Shown: positions 34,144 to 44,777 of the stretch, piece after piece
How positions within the stretch are numbered: position 1 is the stretch's first letter
Layout: each line of letters starts with the position of its first letter
DNA from: Nocardia aurea
GTDB lineage: Bacteria > Actinomycetota > Actinomycetes > Mycobacteriales > Mycobacteriaceae
Assembly (NCBI RefSeq): GCF_003123685.1
Contig: NZ_QCYJ01000003.1
Span: 62,001-126,000, forward strand
DNA: 64,000 nt
Direction: 5' to 3'
Made by a program: the position numbers and the translations under genes
The notes under the pieces: generated by a model
Databases searched by the model: none
What the model saw: the letters and a program-made list of their open reading frames with translations, nothing else
What the model was told of the DNA's origin: nothing

Positions 34144-36168
34144 TCACAGCCCGGAGGGATACGTCTCCGGTGTCGTACCACGCGACCATCGGCTCGTCGG
34201 TTCCAGCGGTTCGATGGCCGTGGTCCGATCGATGTGGATCAGCGCGTCGAATTGATCGGCGGGCCGGGCGTGAAAGTAATGGCTCTGGCGCTCGGTCTCG
34301 GGGCAGTAGATCACGCCGATGGCTCGTTGGAGGCGTGGTCGGCGCATCACCTCGACAGCCTCTCCCGGTACATCCATGCGGATCATGAATTCCGGTCGGC
34401 CGGTGTCGTGCATCAACTGCTCGACACTGGACGGCAGGGCATCGCGCACGAGGGCGTGCACCGCGGGGCCACCCCACTTCTCGGCGGCGGTGACAAAGCC
34501 GCAGCGGGTGCTGAAGCCGATCGAGCGGGAGTGCCCGCCGTGGCGCTCCCGCACCAACTGGCCCAGGGTCAACTGGTCTTCGGCACCCATTTCCGTGGCG
34601 CGGGCATCGCCCACGTGAGAGTTGTGTGCCCACACGACGACCCGAGCCGGTCGGTCGGTGTCCTCGCCGCCGCTGTCCAGGTGTTCGATGAGCGCGTCGA
34701 GGGTATCGGCCATGTGGCGGTCGCGCAGATTCCACGACGACGCTCGGTCGCCGAACATCGCCCGGTAGTAGGCCTCCGCGTCGCGCACCGCCCACGCGTT
34801 GCGCAGCGCGTCGAAGCGGTCCTCGGAGTCGGATTCCTCGCGCGCCGACTCGACACGCTGCAATTCGAGCAGTTGCCGTACGGCCTGCGCCTCGCAGGAC
34901 CTTCCTGCCCCGAAGGCGGCCGCGAATCCGTACACCTGCCCGTCGTCGCCGGCCACGTGGTCGAAGCAGCTGTAACGGGCGCGCGCGCGTTGTGCGGCGC
35001 TGGGATCCACTCTGTCGAGGTAGGCGATGACCTGCTGCATCGACCGGTGCATGCTGTACAGGTCGAGGCCGTAGAAGCCGGTGCGCGGGCGGTCGCGCAG
35101 TCGCTGGGCGACGTTGTGATCCTGCAACCAGGCGACGAACTCGCGAACCACGGTATTGCGCCACATCCACGCCGGGAACCTTTCGAATCCCCGCAGCGCC
35201 TCTTCGGCGGTGGTGTCGGCGCCGAGTCCGTGCACGTAGCGGTTGACCCGGTAGGCATCGGGCCAGTCGGCCTCGACCGCGACCGCGGTGAAACCCTTGC
35301 GTTCGATCAGCCATCGGGTGATGGCGGCGCGTGCGGCGTAGAATTGCTTTGTGCCGTGCGAACTTTCGCCTATCGATACGATCCGCGCGTCACCGACCAG
35401 GTCATCGAGAACATCGGCGGGAGGCACGCCGTCGCGCGTTTCGATGGCGGCCTCGCGAATGCTCGTCACGGCATCGACGCGGGGGATCGCGGTTCCGGTG
35501 GTCTTCGTCGCCAGTAGCACCCGGACCTGCTCATCGGTGACCTGCGTGAAATCCCAGAACGACTCACCGACCGACCCGAACGGTGAAGGCATTGTCGCAC
35601 AGACCATTTCGTCCACGCTGGCCCCGAGCTCACGGCAGGTCGACTCGGGTGCGGCCGGGACCGCGACGACGATCCGCTTCGGCTCCTGCGCCCGTATCGC
35701 GTCGACCGCCGCGAACATGCTCGCGCCGGTGGCCAATCCGTCATCGACGAGGATCACCGTGCGCCCCGCGATGTCGAGTGGGCCGCGCTCGCCCCGATAG
35801 GCCGCTTCGCGGCGATACAACTCCTCGGTCTCCTCGGCCGCGATCCGACGGACCTGCTCGCCGGTGATCCGCAGGCCGCGAATCATATCGTCGTTGAGCA
35901 CGATTCGTCCGCCCATCGACAGGGCGCCGATGGCGAACTCGGGATTGTCCGGCGCGCCGAGCTTTCGCACGATCAGTGTGTCCAGTGGTACGCCCAGTGC
36001 CGCGGCGACTTCCCAAGCGACCGGGACACCGCCGCGAGCCAATCCCAGCACGACCACATCCCGGTCGGTTCGATAGTCTTCGAGCAATTCGGCGAGAACC
36101 CGACCCGCCTCGTGCCGGTTACGAAAGATCCTGCGTGAGACCTCGGGATCCACTGGGGTCTGCTTCAT
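34144..36168 (-). CDS. Phosphoribosyltransferase / erythromycin-esterase fusion (Rv2030c-like)
   Basis: The product has 674 residues. Residues about 10-220 form a type I phosphoribosyltransferase with the PRPP loop [14 protein letters not shown]. Residues about 245-660 match the erythromycin esterase/succinoglycan family ([64 protein letters not shown]). The two His and two Glu of the esterase active site are visible. M. tuberculosis Rv2030c, next to hspX and acg in the DosR regulon, has the same fusion; no substrate is known. The ATG at 36168 follows AGGAGG. A DosR-like box on the right strand lies 234-250 bases upstream, farther than usual. Confidence 0.88.
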   Translation of the reverse strand: MKQTPVDPEVSRRIFRNRHEAGRVLAELLEDYRTDRDVVVLGLARGGVPVAWEVAAALGVPLDTLIVRKLGAPDNPEFAIGALSMGGRIVLNDDMIRGLRITGEQVRRIAAEETEELYRREAAYRGERGPLDIAGRTVILVDDGLATGASMFAAVDAIRAQEPKRIVVAVPAAPESTCRELGASVDEMVCATMPSPFGSVGESFWDFTQVTDEQVRVLLATKTTGTAIPRVDAVTSIREAAIETRDGVPPADVLDDLVGDARIVSIGESSHGTKQFYAARAAITRWLIERKGFTAVAVEADWPDAYRVNRYVHGLGADTTAEEALRGFERFPAWMWRNTVVREFVAWLQDHNVAQRLRDRPRTGFYGLDLYSMHRSMQQVIAYLDRVDPSAAQRARARYSCFDHVAGDDGQVYGFAAAFGAGRSCEAQAVRQLLELQRVESAREESDSEDRFDALRNAWAVRDAEAYYRAMFGDRASSWNLRDRHMADTLDALIEHLDSGGEDTDRPARVVVWAHNSHVGDARATEMGAEDQLTLGQLVRERHGGHSRSIGFSTRCGFVTAAEKWGGPAVHALVRDALPSSVEQLMHDTGRPEFMIRMDVPGEAVEVMRRPRLQRAIGVIYCPETERQSHYFHARPADQFDALIHIDRTTAIEPLEPTSRWSRGTTPETYPSGL

Positions 36169-36401
36169 CGCCAACCTCCTGACAGTCCGCCGGGCGGACC
36201 GAATCGTGTGTTCACAGACCGCCGATGGCCGACTGCCCCTGTCCGGTCCGTCGGGTTCGACGATCGGTATACGGCAGTGATATCGGCCCAAGGCGGAGCC
36301 GCGGTCGGCTGCCCGGCCGCGTCTACTACCGATGCCGCGCCGACGATCTCAGCGTGCGCCGTGGCGCAGCGCCGTACACAGGGCCAGGGGTCACGCGGTG
36401 G

Positions 36402-36418
36402 GGGGCGTTGGTCCCGAA
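36402..36418 (-). promoter_or_regulatory. DosR-like box (Rv2030c-like gene side)
   Basis: The minus strand reads TTCGGGACCAACGCCCC, sharing TTCGGGACCAA with both USP promoters at 29.5 and 38.8 kb. It lies 234-250 bases before the Rv2030c-like ATG, implying a long leader or a different target. Confidence 0.5.
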
Positions 36419-36497
36419 TCGGCCGACGAGGCATCGCGAGTTCCCGGGCCGGGGCGAGGTGACTACCGAAAGTGAGGCCGGTCGACCTGACGGGTGG

Positions 36498-36513
36498 AGG
36501 ACCTTCGTCTCTG
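36498..36513 (+). promoter_or_regulatory. DosR-like box (Rv1733c-like gene side)
   Basis: AGGACCTTCGTCTCTG differs from the best box by an A at the first position, by C at the sixth and by one right-arm base. It lies 89-104 bases before the GTG start at 36602. Confidence 0.55.
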
Positions 36514-36601
36514 CGATCGGACCAGCGGGATGCGAGATGCTCGACGCAGGCGTCGGACCCGATTTCGCGTGGCCGAGGCCCCGTCGGAAGAGGTGATCGC
36601 G

Positions 36602-37201
36602 GTGTCGGAATACCCATCGTTGCCTGTGCGGTTGTGGCGCCGCGGGCCGTGGCGCTCCAGTGCGCTGATGCGTACGTCGGATCGGATCCAGGGGCTGGTC
36701 GGAATATGCGCCGCCGTCGCGGTCCTGTTCGCGGTTCCGGTGGCGTGTGCGGCGGGCACGGCGGGGTACTCCGCCGCCGCCGCCCGTGTGGAAGCCGAGA
36801 GCGCGACGAAGGTCGAACTCACGGCCACGGTCGTATCCGAGCCCGATCGGATCCTGTCCGCGAGCCGGTACCCGACAGCCGAGCTCGGATTCGAGGCGAG
36901 GGTGCGCTGGATCCGGAACGGACACGACAGGACAGCGGTCACCGGCGTCCCGGCCGGATCACGAATCGGCGCCGAGGTCCCGATCTGGCTGTCCGCTGAT
37001 GGCGAACCGACAACCGCGCCACCAGGATCCGACACCGCGATCAGTAGCGGCGTCGGTATCGGGCTGATGCTCCTGTCGGCGGTATGGGGTGCCGCGCTGA
37101 CGCTGGTATGGGTCACCGGGCGGCTGTTGGACGCACACCGGGCCGGATCGTGGGCGCGGGAATGGAATCAGATCTGTCGGCAGAACGGGTATCTGCCGTG
37201 A
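36602..37201 (+). CDS. Rv1733c-like membrane protein
   Basis: The 199-residue protein has two transmembrane segments (VGICAAVAVLFAVPVACAAGTAGYSA near 35-60 and GVGIGLMLLSAVWGAALTLVWV near 150-172) around an extracytoplasmic domain of about 90 residues, with a basic C-tail. The RTSDRIQG entry, AVPVACAAGT, TATVV and the PAGSRIGAEVPIWLSADGEP block match the architecture of Rv1733c, a DosR-induced membrane antigen of unknown function. The GTG at 36602 has GAGG eight bases upstream. A DosR-like box lies about 90 bases upstream. A second, truncated relative starts at the right edge of the window. Confidence 0.82.
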   Translation: MSEYPSLPVRLWRRGPWRSSALMRTSDRIQGLVGICAAVAVLFAVPVACAAGTAGYSAAAARVEAESATKVELTATVVSEPDRILSASRYPTAELGFEARVRWIRNGHDRTAVTGVPAGSRIGAEVPIWLSADGEPTTAPPGSDTAISSGVGIGLMLLSAVWGAALTLVWVTGRLLDAHRAGSWAREWNQICRQNGYLP

Positions 37202-37325
37202 CCGAACCGTCTGCTCTCGGTCGGCGGTACACGGTGATCGAGTCGGTCGCATCCGTATCCGCATCGCGGAGCGTGTCGCGGTCGACGGACCGGGCCGCGT
37301 CCTGTGGGTGGCCGCCGAGACACTG

Positions 37326-37787
37326 TCACCCGACCTCGGTGGGTTGCTCGTCGAACGGGCCGGTGGAGACGCCCAGCAAGAGATCGCGCAACCGTGCGGG
37401 GAATACCGCGCAGGTCCGTGCGAGCTGTCCGGGCGCGAGCAGATCTCGCATCGCCTCGGATACCAGCCAGATCACGCCGACGGCTTCGTCTTCGTTCACC
37501 CCGGCTTCCACGGCGAACTCGGTGATGAAGGCAGACGAGGAAGGCGGGACCGGCACACGGGCCGGAACCCAGCCTTCGAAGAACATGCCGCGCAGTAGTT
37601 CGGGCAATTGAGCGCTCAGATGCGCGGCGCTGTCGACCTCGAGCCGATCGCGCACGGTGTGCAGCCACGCGCGTAGGACGCGGTGAGCGAAGACGCGGTC
37701 GTCGGTGGCCAGATCGTCGGTGATTCGACGCAGCCAGGCGTGGGCTGTGTGTTCGGCGTGGGCGAAGGGGTCGTCCTGATGCGACAT
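37326..37787 (-). CDS. DUF2267 protein
   Basis: The 153-residue protein has the DUF2267 pattern: FAHAEHTAHAWLRRITDDL, RVFAHRVLRAWLHTVRDRL, SAQLPELLRGMFFEGWVP, then a second helical half. This soluble all-alpha family of unknown function is often encoded next to universal stress proteins and hypoxia genes. It starts nine bases after the stop of the USP gene and is surely cotranscribed with it. It converges on the Rv1733c-like gene. Confidence 0.82.
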   Translation of the reverse strand: MSHQDDPFAHAEHTAHAWLRRITDDLATDDRVFAHRVLRAWLHTVRDRLEVDSAAHLSAQLPELLRGMFFEGWVPARVPVPPSSSAFITEFAVEAGVNEDEAVGVIWLVSEAMRDLLAPGQLARTCAVFPARLRDLLLGVSTGPFDEQPTEVG

Positions 37788-37796
37788 CGCCGTTCT

Positions 37797-38711
37797 CTAT
37801 TCCGGATGCGCGACCAGGACGGGGCAGAACGCCTGCTGCACGAGCGCGCCGCTGGTCGAGCCGAGCAGCAGCCCCAGAAATCCGCCGCGGCCACGACTGC
37901 CCACCACGATCAGCTGTGCTGTTCTCGACCATTCGAGCAGGTGCTTGCGGGCGTCGGCCGGATAGATCTTGTGCTCGACGGTGACATCCGGATATTTCTC
38001 CTGCCATCCGGCGAGCTGCTCGGCCAGCACTTCTCGCGCGACCAGCTCCAACTCACGGGCGGGGAGCACGGCGGTCAGTCCTGTGAAGGCGACCGCGGAG
38101 ATATCGTTGGCGGCGTGGAGCGCGATCAGGGGCGCGTCGCGCAGGGAGGCCTCGGCGAACGCGGAAGCTATCGCGGCCGTGCTGGACGGGCTGCCGTCGA
38201 CTCCCACCACCACCGGGCCGCTGTGCCGTGTCTGTTGCTCGGTGCCGGTGTCGCGCACCACCACGACCGCCCCTTCGGCATGGGCGGTGACGGCGAGCAA
38301 GGTGGACCCGAGGTGGACGAGTGGGCCGCCGGGGCCCGCGCCGAGCACGACCAGATGTGCCGCGGCGGACGCATCGATGAGGACCTTCGCCGGATGCCCG
38401 TCGCGGACCTCGGTCGCGACGTCGAGTTCGGTGTCGATCTCACGGGCGAGTCGGTGTGCGGTGGCGACCCGACTCCGAGCCTGCTCGCGCAGCGTTTCGG
38501 TGACCGAGGGCACCATCAGGTCGTACATGCCGAGGACGGCTTGGGTCGCGGCGAGATTCAGCGCGTGCACGATACGCAGCCGCCTGCGCCGTCGCGAGGC
38601 GATTTCGGCGGCCCAGCGCACAGCGAGGTCGGACGAGGGGGAGCCGTCGATGCCGACGACCACCTCGGCAGTCGCGAGCCGATGCGGATCGTCGGTTGGC
38701 TGGACAGACAT
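37797..38711 (-). CDS. Tandem universal stress protein
   Basis: The 304-residue protein has two UspA domains. The second has a full ATP loop ([20 protein letters not shown]). The first has the altered loop [17 protein letters not shown], so the N-terminal domain may bind nucleotide poorly. It begins [21 protein letters not shown]. Its promoter closely resembles that of the USP at 28622: box 70 bases from ATG and a TAACCTA -10 at 39-45 bases. It forms a two-gene operon with DUF2267. Confidence 0.9.
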   Translation of the reverse strand: MSVQPTDDPHRLATAEVVVGIDGSPSSDLAVRWAAEIASRRRRRLRIVHALNLAATQAVLGMYDLMVPSVTETLREQARSRVATAHRLAREIDTELDVATEVRDGHPAKVLIDASAAAHLVVLGAGPGGPLVHLGSTLLAVTAHAEGAVVVVRDTGTEQQTRHSGPVVVGVDGSPSSTAAIASAFAEASLRDAPLIALHAANDISAVAFTGLTAVLPARELELVAREVLAEQLAGWQEKYPDVTVEHKIYPADARKHLLEWSRTAQLIVVGSRGRGGFLGLLLGSTSGALVQQAFCPVLVAHPE

Positions 38712-38749
38712 GTGCGGTGTCCCTTCGGGTCCGGCAATTCGGTCACCCG

Positions 38750-38797
38750 TAGGTTATGGAACGCGTCCGGGTTCGCACGGCTGCCGTTGGTCCCGAA
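38750..38797 (-). promoter_or_regulatory. USP promoter with DosR-like box
   Basis: Minus-strand TTCGGGACCAACGGCAG (38797-38781) is the DosR-like box, 70 bases from the ATG. TAACCTA (38756-38750) is the likely -10. Both elements and their spacing repeat those of the USP promoter at 29.5 kb. Confidence 0.65.
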
Positions 38798-38917
38798 TCG
38801 AGATGCCCAAGGACCGTTCCGGCCCTGCCGGCCGCCGGTCCATGGCCACGGTCGGGCGGGCGAAGTGTGAGCGGTTCGCGTCACCGGGGCGGGTAGGGGC
38901 GAACCGGCGCCCGCGGC

Positions 38918-38933
38918 GGGACCTTCGGCCCTG
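38918..38933 (+). promoter_or_regulatory. DosR-like box before ABC transporter
   Basis: GGGACCTTCGGCCCTG, one of the strongest matches, lies 35-50 bases before the ABC ATPase ATG. Confidence 0.75.
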
Positions 38934-38967
38934 CCCCTGCCGGACGGGGCCGGCTCACGATGGGGGA

Positions 38968-39876
38968 ATGGAGACCGATTCCGCGATTTCGATTTCCGGC
39001 CTGACGAAATCGTTCGGCCGTGCCAAGGCACTCGACGGGCTGGACCTGACGGTGCGCACCGGGGAAGTGCACGGCTTTCTCGGCCCCAACGGATCGGGGA
39101 AGACGACGACGATCCGGATTCTTCTCGGCCTGCTGCGCGCCGACGCGGGCCGGGTGAGACTGCTCGGCGGCGACCCGTGGAGCGACGCGGTCGAACTGCA
39201 CGCCCGCCTGGCCTACGTCCCCGGGGAGGTCACGCTGTGGCCGGGCATCACCGGTGGCGAGATCATCGATCTGATGGGCAGACTCCGTGGCGGGATCGAC
39301 CGGCGCAAGCGGGCCGAACTGCTCGAGCGGTTCGACCTGGATCCGCACAAGAAGGCCCGCGCCTACTCGAAAGGAAACCGGCAGAAGGTCGCACTCGTCG
39401 CGGCTCTGGCTTCCGATGCGGAACTGCTGTTATTCGATGAACCGACCGTCGGTCTGGACCCCCTCAAGGAATCGGAGTTCCAGCGCTGTGTCAGGGAACT
39501 GACCGAGCAGGGGCGGACCGTGCTGCTGTCGAGCCATATTCTCGCCGAGGTCGAGGCGCTGTGTCAGCGGGTGAGCATCATCCGTGACGGACACACGGTG
39601 GAAAGCGGCACACTCGCCGAATTGCGGCACCTGACCAGAACCGCTGTCACCGTCGAAACAGCTTCACCGGTCTCGGGTCTGGACACGATCGACGGCGTGC
39701 ACGACCTCGTCGTCGAGGGCAACCGGGCCAGGTTCGATGTCGACGCCGCCCACCTGGACGCGGTGATGCGCGCGGTCACCGCATCCGGGGTCCGAAGCCT
39801 CACCAGCACGCCACCGACACTGGAGGACATCTTCCTGCGTCATTACGGTCCGGAGCCGGTGGAGGTGATGGTGTGA
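38968..39876 (+). CDS. ABC transporter ATPase
   Basis: The 302-residue ATPase has Walker [12 protein letters not shown] near residue 40, a signature-like [15 protein letters not shown] (replacing LSGGQ, as is common in ABC-2 exporters), Walker [14 protein letters not shown] and the switch His in SSHILAEV. It matches DrrA/YhiH-type subunits of drug or polyketide exporters. It is coupled to the permease gene by a GTGA overlap. A strong DosR-like box lies just upstream, so the exporter may belong to the hypoxia programme. The substrate is unknown. The ATG at 38968 directly follows GGGGGA, which is close for an RBS. Confidence 0.87.
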   Translation: METDSAISISGLTKSFGRAKALDGLDLTVRTGEVHGFLGPNGSGKTTTIRILLGLLRADAGRVRLLGGDPWSDAVELHARLAYVPGEVTLWPGITGGEIIDLMGRLRGGIDRRKRAELLERFDLDPHKKARAYSKGNRQKVALVAALASDAELLLFDEPTVGLDPLKESEFQRCVRELTEQGRTVLLSSHILAEVEALCQRVSIIRDGHTVESGTLAELRHLTRTAVTVETASPVSGLDTIDGVHDLVVEGNRARFDVDAAHLDAVMRAVTASGVRSLTSTPPTLEDIFLRHYGPEPVEVMV

Positions 39877-41492
39877 CCACCCGGACACCGCGTGCGCGTC
39901 GACCGCTGTCCAGCGCGACCGGCACGGGCACTCTGCTGAGCTTCGCGCTACGGCGGGAACGCGTCGCGCTGCCCGCCTGGCTGATCGGTGCGATCGTGCT
40001 GTTGGCGATGCAGTCGCTGAGCAGTCAGCGTCTCTACGACACCGCGACCGAACTCGCCCAGCTGCGCGAGACGATGGGCGCGAACGCGGCCACCGTCGCC
40101 CTGGGCGGGCCGATCCGGCTGCTGGACACGATCGGGGGCGAGATCCTGTTCGAGATCTTCGCCTACCTCGCGATCGTCATCGCGCTCATGAACATGTTCC
40201 TGATCGTCCGGCATACGCGATCGGACGAGGAGGCCGGACGAGACGAACTGATCCGTTCGGCGCGGGTGGGTCGGCGCGCTCCCGCGCTCGCCGCGCTCGC
40301 GGTGGCGCTGGTCGCCGATCTCGCCGTCGCCGTGACAGTGTTCGGCGCCGCGGTCGCGACGGGACTACCCGCGGCCGGTTCGCTGTTGCTCGGGGTGAGC
40401 GTCGCGGGGGTGGGTCTGACCTTCGCGTCGATCACCACACTGGCCGCGCAGGTGTTCGAGAATCCGCGCGGTGTCTACGGGGCGGTGACCCTCGTTCTGG
40501 CCGCGTCCTACGTGGCGCGTGCCGTCGGCGATGTCGGTGACGGCACATTGTCGTGGGCGTCCCCACTGGGGTGGGGGCAGCGCACCTATCCCTATGTGGT
40601 CGACCGCTGGTGGCCGGTCACCCTGTTCGTTCTGTCGAGCGCGGTCCTGGTCACCGCCGCGTTCGTGCTGCTGGATCGGCGCGACTTCGGCGCGGGCCTG
40701 CTGTCCTACGGGACCGGTCCGGCGGACGCCTCGTGGGCGCTGGGCTCGCCGCTCGGCCTGGCCTGGAGATTGCAGCGAGGTTCGTGGATCGGGTGGTGTG
40801 TCGGCGTTTTCGCACTCGGCGCCGCCTACGGGTCGTTCGCCGACAGTATCGCGGACTACCTCGCCGACAATCCCGAGATCGCCGCCTTTCTCCCCGGCGG
40901 CGCCGCCGACGCCGTCGATTCCTATCTGGCGCTGTCGGTGTCGATGACCTCCCTTCTCGCGGCGGCGTACGGGATCACCGCTGTCCTGCGCGCTCGCGGC
41001 GAGGAAACCGCCGGACACGCCGAGGCGCTGCTCGCCGCCCCGGTCGGGCGCACGAGGTGGCTGGCCGGCCATGTGGCCATCGCCCTGCTCGGCGGCGCGG
41101 CTGTCGCGGCGGCCGGTGGTTTCGGGATCGGCCTGGCCCATGCGCTGACAGTGGGGGATCGGGGTCAAGCGCTGCGAATGACCGCCGCCGCCGCGGTCTA
41201 CTGGCCTGCGGCGTGGTCGATCGCCGCGGTCGCGGTGATCGGATTCGGCTGGATGCCACGGGCCGCGGCGATTCTCGCGTGGACGATCTTCGGGTACTGC
41301 GTGGTCGCCCTGCTGTTCGCCGACTCCTTCGATCTGCCGAACTGGTTCGCCGTCGCGTCGGCGTTCGAGCACACCCCGACGGTGCCGCTCGATGATGTCA
41401 CCGCGGCGGGGCTATCCGGAATCGGAGTGTTCGCGGTGCTCGTTCTGCTCGCCGGATTCGCGGGCTTCCGCCGTCGTGACACCGGGTACTGA
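39873..41492 (+). CDS. ABC-2-type exporter permease
   Basis: The 539-residue membrane protein has about twelve hydrophobic helices in two similar halves. Examples are [17 protein letters not shown] and [20 protein letters not shown] early, [16 protein letters not shown] and [18 protein letters not shown] later. It resembles the large single-chain exporters annotated as polyketide-antibiotic transporters in actinobacteria. The duplicated [20 protein letters not shown] / [19 protein letters not shown] segments in the two cytosolic loops are coupling-helix regions. The GTG start overlaps the ATPase stop. The substrate is unknown. Confidence 0.83.
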   Translation: MTTRTPRARRPLSSATGTGTLLSFALRRERVALPAWLIGAIVLLAMQSLSSQRLYDTATELAQLRETMGANAATVALGGPIRLLDTIGGEILFEIFAYLAIVIALMNMFLIVRHTRSDEEAGRDELIRSARVGRRAPALAALAVALVADLAVAVTVFGAAVATGLPAAGSLLLGVSVAGVGLTFASITTLAAQVFENPRGVYGAVTLVLAASYVARAVGDVGDGTLSWASPLGWGQRTYPYVVDRWWPVTLFVLSSAVLVTAAFVLLDRRDFGAGLLSYGTGPADASWALGSPLGLAWRLQRGSWIGWCVGVFALGAAYGSFADSIADYLADNPEIAAFLPGGAADAVDSYLALSVSMTSLLAAAYGITAVLRARGEETAGHAEALLAAPVGRTRWLAGHVAIALLGGAAVAAAGGFGIGLAHALTVGDRGQALRMTAAAAVYWPAAWSIAAVAVIGFGWMPRAAAILAWTIFGYCVVALLFADSFDLPNWFAVASAFEHTPTVPLDDVTAAGLSGIGVFAVLVLLAGFAGFRRRDTGY

Positions 41493-41538
41493 CAAGTCCG
41501 GTGCCTGCGGCATCGGAACGCACGTGGAGGAGAAGCAT

Positions 41539-43854
41539 ATGGACGCGACGACCGTTCGCTCCGGGACCGCCACGGCTGATCTACGTCGCGAGATCGGGCT
41601 GGGCGGCGGGTTGGCCCTGCTGGTGGTGTCCGGGCTGGCCGCCCGGCCGTTCAGTGAGTTCGCCGCGGATCTGCTGTGGATGTCGGCGGTGGTGGTCGCC
41701 ATCGTCCCCGCGACCTGGTGGGTGCTGCGAGATCTGAGGAAAGGCCGCTACGGGGCGGATCTTCTCGCTCTGGTCGCCTTGGCCGGTTCCGCGATCGTCG
41801 GTGAGTACTTCGCGGGCGCGCTGATCGCGCTCATGGTCGCCACCGGGCGGATACTCGAGTCGTACGCGGGCAGGCGCGCGGGCCGCGATGTGACCGCGCT
41901 GCTTCAGCGAGCACCGGTCCAGGCGCACAGGCGGTCGCCGGACGGGGTGGAGACAGTCCCGGCCGCCACCGTTGTCCCCGGTGACGTCGTGACCGTCTTC
42001 CCCGGTGAGACGGTCCCCGTCGACGGGATCTTGATGGCGGAGGGCGTATTCGACGAGTCGGCGCTGACCGGTGAGTCGGTTCCGACCGCGCGCGGCGCCG
42101 AAACCCGGGTGCGCAGCGGGGTGGTCAACGCGGGTGCGGCAGTCGACATCCGCGCCGAGGCGACCGCCGAGAGCAGTACCTACGCCGGAATCGTCACCCT
42201 GGCGAGGCAGGCCGCCGCGACCAGTGCGCCGGTAGCTCGACTGGCCGACCGGGTCGCGGTATGGTTCCTGCCGCTCGCGCTCGCCGTGGCGGGTGTGGCC
42301 TGGGCGTCGACCGGTGATGCCGTGCGCGCGGTTGCCGTGGTGGTGACCGCGACACCGTGCCCGTTGCTGCTGGCCGTCCCGGTGGCGATCACGGCGGGCA
42401 TGTCACGGACGGCGCGCGCCGGGGTGGTCGTCAAGGACGGTGCCGCGCTCGAGACGCTCGGGCGCGCACGGAGTTTGGCGATGGACAAGACCGGCACCGT
42501 GACGGTGGGCCACCCCGAGGTCGTCGAGATCCTCACCGCCCCCGGCGTCGACGAGGAGCGAGTACTGCGCCGAGCGGCTGCCGTCGAACAGTTCTCGCCG
42601 CATGTGCTCGCGCGCGCCGTCACTCTGGCCGCCACTCGTCGTGGCGTGGAACCCGCCCAGGCGCGAGAAGTGTCCGAGCACCCGGGTCGAGGCGCGACCG
42701 GGACCGTGGACGGACATGCTGTGCGCGTCGGTCGACTGCCCGCCGACATCGAGCCCGAGCCGTGGGCAGCGGGAGCGATGCGGCGGGCACGGCTGGACCT
42801 GGCGGGGATCATCTGGGTTTCGGTCGACGGAAAACCGGTGGCGGCCATGCTGGTTCGTGACCGTCTGCGTTCGGATGCCGCGCGGACCACGCGTAGGTTG
42901 CGGGCCGCGGGGCTGAAGAGATTGCTGCTGCTCACCGGCGACCGCGTGGACAATGCCACCGATGTCGCCAGGATGTTGGGCCTGACCGAGGTACTCGCCG
43001 AGGCCGACCCCTCCGACAAGATCGCCGCGATCCGCACCGAACGGCGTCACGGGATCACCGTCATGGTCGGCGACGGAGTCAACGACGCGCCCGCGCTCGC
43101 CGCGGCCGACGTCGGTATCGCCCTGGGGTCGCGCGGATCGACCGCCGCGGTCCAAGCCGCGGACGCGGTCATCGTCGATGATCGGATCGACCGGCTCGCC
43201 GACGCCGTCGAGATCGCTCAACGCACACGGCGCCTGGCGGTACAGAGCGCGGTCGCGGGTATGTCACTGTCCCTGCTGGCGATGATCGCGGCCGCGTTCG
43301 GCCTGCTGGCTCCGGCGGCAGGCGCCCTTGTACAGGAGGGCATCGACATCGCGGTCATCTCGAATGCCCTGCGGGCCATCCGAATCGGATCCGCGCGAGG
43401 TAGCACCGCGATCGACCCGCTGATAGGCCGATTCGCTCGCGAACACGAGCGGTTGCACGCGGCGCGTGCCTCGGTTCGCGCTGCCGCCGACTCGTTGGCC
43501 GATGGTCCGGGTCCGGCGGCCGATCGTGCCGTGCGTCGAGCGCTGGCGTTGCTCACCGACTATCTGCTGCCCCACGAGCATGCCGAGGAATCCGACCTGT
43601 ATCCGGCGCTGGCCGACTATCTGCGCGACCCCGAGGCGATGGTCGCCATGAGTCGCGAACATGTCGAGATCGACCGATTCGCCGACCGAATCCGCCGACA
43701 CCTCGATGCCTCGCCCGGCGGCATCCAGCCGGATCAGGTCGATGACCTACGGGCGACCCTCTACGGCTTGGACGCGATCTTGACCCTGCATTTCGCGCAG
43801 GAGGACGAGGCGCTGTTCACCTTGGCCGACAATCAGCAGACCGCCGCCGGGTGA
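41539..43854 (+). CDS. P1B-5-type metal ATPase with C-terminal hemerythrin domain
   Basis: The 771-residue protein runs from the ATG at 41539 (GGAGGAGA upstream). It has no N-terminal metal-binding domain. Motifs in order are actuator LTGES, transmembrane TPCPLLLAVP near residue 270 (TPC instead of CPC), phosphorylation site MDKTGTVT and hinge [16 protein letters not shown]. From about residue 635 a hemerythrin-like four-helix bundle follows, with His/Glu ligands in REHERLHAA, PHEHAEESDLYP, SREHVEIDRF and LHFAQEDEALF. TPC plus hemerythrin defines the P1B-5 (Nia) group, linked to Ni/Fe and O2 or iron sensing. It starts 46 bases after the ABC permease and may be cotranscribed. Confidence 0.88.
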   Translation: MDATTVRSGTATADLRREIGLGGGLALLVVSGLAARPFSEFAADLLWMSAVVVAIVPATWWVLRDLRKGRYGADLLALVALAGSAIVGEYFAGALIALMVATGRILESYAGRRAGRDVTALLQRAPVQAHRRSPDGVETVPAATVVPGDVVTVFPGETVPVDGILMAEGVFDESALTGESVPTARGAETRVRSGVVNAGAAVDIRAEATAESSTYAGIVTLARQAAATSAPVARLADRVAVWFLPLALAVAGVAWASTGDAVRAVAVVVTATPCPLLLAVPVAITAGMSRTARAGVVVKDGAALETLGRARSLAMDKTGTVTVGHPEVVEILTAPGVDEERVLRRAAAVEQFSPHVLARAVTLAATRRGVEPAQAREVSEHPGRGATGTVDGHAVRVGRLPADIEPEPWAAGAMRRARLDLAGIIWVSVDGKPVAAMLVRDRLRSDAARTTRRLRAAGLKRLLLLTGDRVDNATDVARMLGLTEVLAEADPSDKIAAIRTERRHGITVMVGDGVNDAPALAAADVGIALGSRGSTAAVQAADAVIVDDRIDRLADAVEIAQRTRRLAVQSAVAGMSLSLLAMIAAAFGLLAPAAGALVQEGIDIAVISNALRAIRIGSARGSTAIDPLIGRFAREHERLHAARASVRAAADSLADGPGPAADRAVRRALALLTDYLLPHEHAEESDLYPALADYLRDPEAMVAMSREHVEIDRFADRIRRHLDASPGGIQPDQVDDLRATLYGLDAILTLHFAQEDEALFTLADNQQTAAG

Positions 43855-43921
43855 TCGCCGTCGTGTCGCGACGGCTCCGATCGGAAGCTCCGTCGGGGGA
43901 GGTATTCCGTGGTGACTTCCC

Positions 43922-43937
43922 GGGACTTTGTGCCCTG
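43922..43937 (+). promoter_or_regulatory. DosR-like box before HPF/PPOX pair
   Basis: GGGACTTTGTGCCCTG lies 73-88 bases before the GTG at 44010. Arms GGGAC and GCCC surround a TTTGT centre. Confidence 0.7.
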
Positions 43938-44009
43938 TCGACTTCGCGGCCGCGAATGATGCCATGGGTGGCGCTCGAATCCTGGACTCGGAAAGTGAGG
44001 TTGTGGTAG

Positions 44010-44777
44010 GTGGAACTGTCCGAAATGCGTCCGGCAGGCACGGTCACCCATTGTGAACTCGTAGTTGAGGGTGCGATCGAGCCGTGGGAGGTCGAACGCA
44101 CCCTGCGATCGGTCGGTCGGGTCTTGCGCTGTCACCGGATCGGCGCGCCCTCTCGCCTTCGGCTCAGCGCGGCGGCGTGTCCGGACGGTCCGGTGCTGGC
44201 CCAGGTCAACACCCGATTTCGGGAGATACCGGTGCGGGTGCAGGTCGGCGGTCCGACCGGATTCCTCGCGGAATTCGTGGCCGAACGCCTGGATCGGCAG
44301 ATCGCACGGATCGCCGCCGGTGACGTGGCGCGGGTCTGGCCGGATCCGGCAAGACCCGCGCTGGCCGCGGTGACCGAACCTCGACCGGTCGTGCGCCGCA
44401 AGTACTGTGAGCTACGCCGGGGCGATCCGAGAAGTGCGGCGACCGCGATGGATGCGATGGATTACGACGCCCATCTGTTCAGCGACGCCGAGACCGGCGA
44501 AGATGCCGCGGTCTACTGGGCGGGCCCCCACGGTGTGCGATTGGCGCGGCAGCGTCGGGTCGATCCACCGCGGTCGAACACCTTGCCGCTGAGCGTGAAT
44601 CCACGCCCCGCACTCTTGCTGACCGACGCCGAGGCGGGAGTGCGGCTGTGCCGCTACGGGCTTCCGTTCGTATTCTTCACCGACCCGCGTGACAAGCGAG
44701 GCCGGTTGCTGTACCGACGGTACGACGGCGACTTGGCCCTCGTCGCTCCGGCGCCGACCGATCATGGCGGCGCGTGA
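44010..44777 (+). CDS. Dormancy-associated translation inhibitor / hibernation factor (Rv0079-like)
   Basis: The 255-residue protein matches M. tuberculosis Rv0079 (DATIN) along its length. The N-terminal half looks like a ribosome-associated S30AE domain ([42 protein letters not shown]). The C-terminal half has the long-HPF tail, with [28 protein letters not shown] split into recognisable blocks and [23 protein letters not shown]. Such proteins bind 30S and hold ribosomes inactive during stasis. The start is a GTG at 44010 with AGGTG nearby. It is followed by the PPOX gene with an overlapping stop/start, the same gene order as Rv0079-Rv0080. A DosR-like box lies upstream. Confidence 0.9.
   Translation: MELSEMRPAGTVTHCELVVEGAIEPWEVERTLRSVGRVLRCHRIGAPSRLRLSAAACPDGPVLAQVNTRFREIPVRVQVGGPTGFLAEFVAERLDRQIARIAAGDVARVWPDPARPALAAVTEPRPVVRRKYCELRRGDPRSAATAMDAMDYDAHLFSDAETGEDAAVYWAGPHGVRLARQRRVDPPRSNTLPLSVNPRPALLLTDAEAGVRLCRYGLPFVFFTDPRDKRGRLLYRRYDGDLALVAPAPTDHGGA

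Larger units (their letters stand above)
36169..36601. other. Divergent regulatory gap, two DosR-like boxes
   Basis: No gene is seen in about 430 bases. Minus-strand TTCGGGACCAACGCCCC (36418-36402) and plus-strand AGGACCTTCGTCTCTG (36498-36513) are DosR-like boxes facing the Rv2030c-like and Rv1733c-like genes. Open frames in the gap lack start signals. Confidence 0.5.

Noticed and set aside
34234..35517. 427-codon plus-strand open frame
   Set aside because: Antisense to the Rv2030c-like gene; composition and absence of motifs mark it as a shadow.
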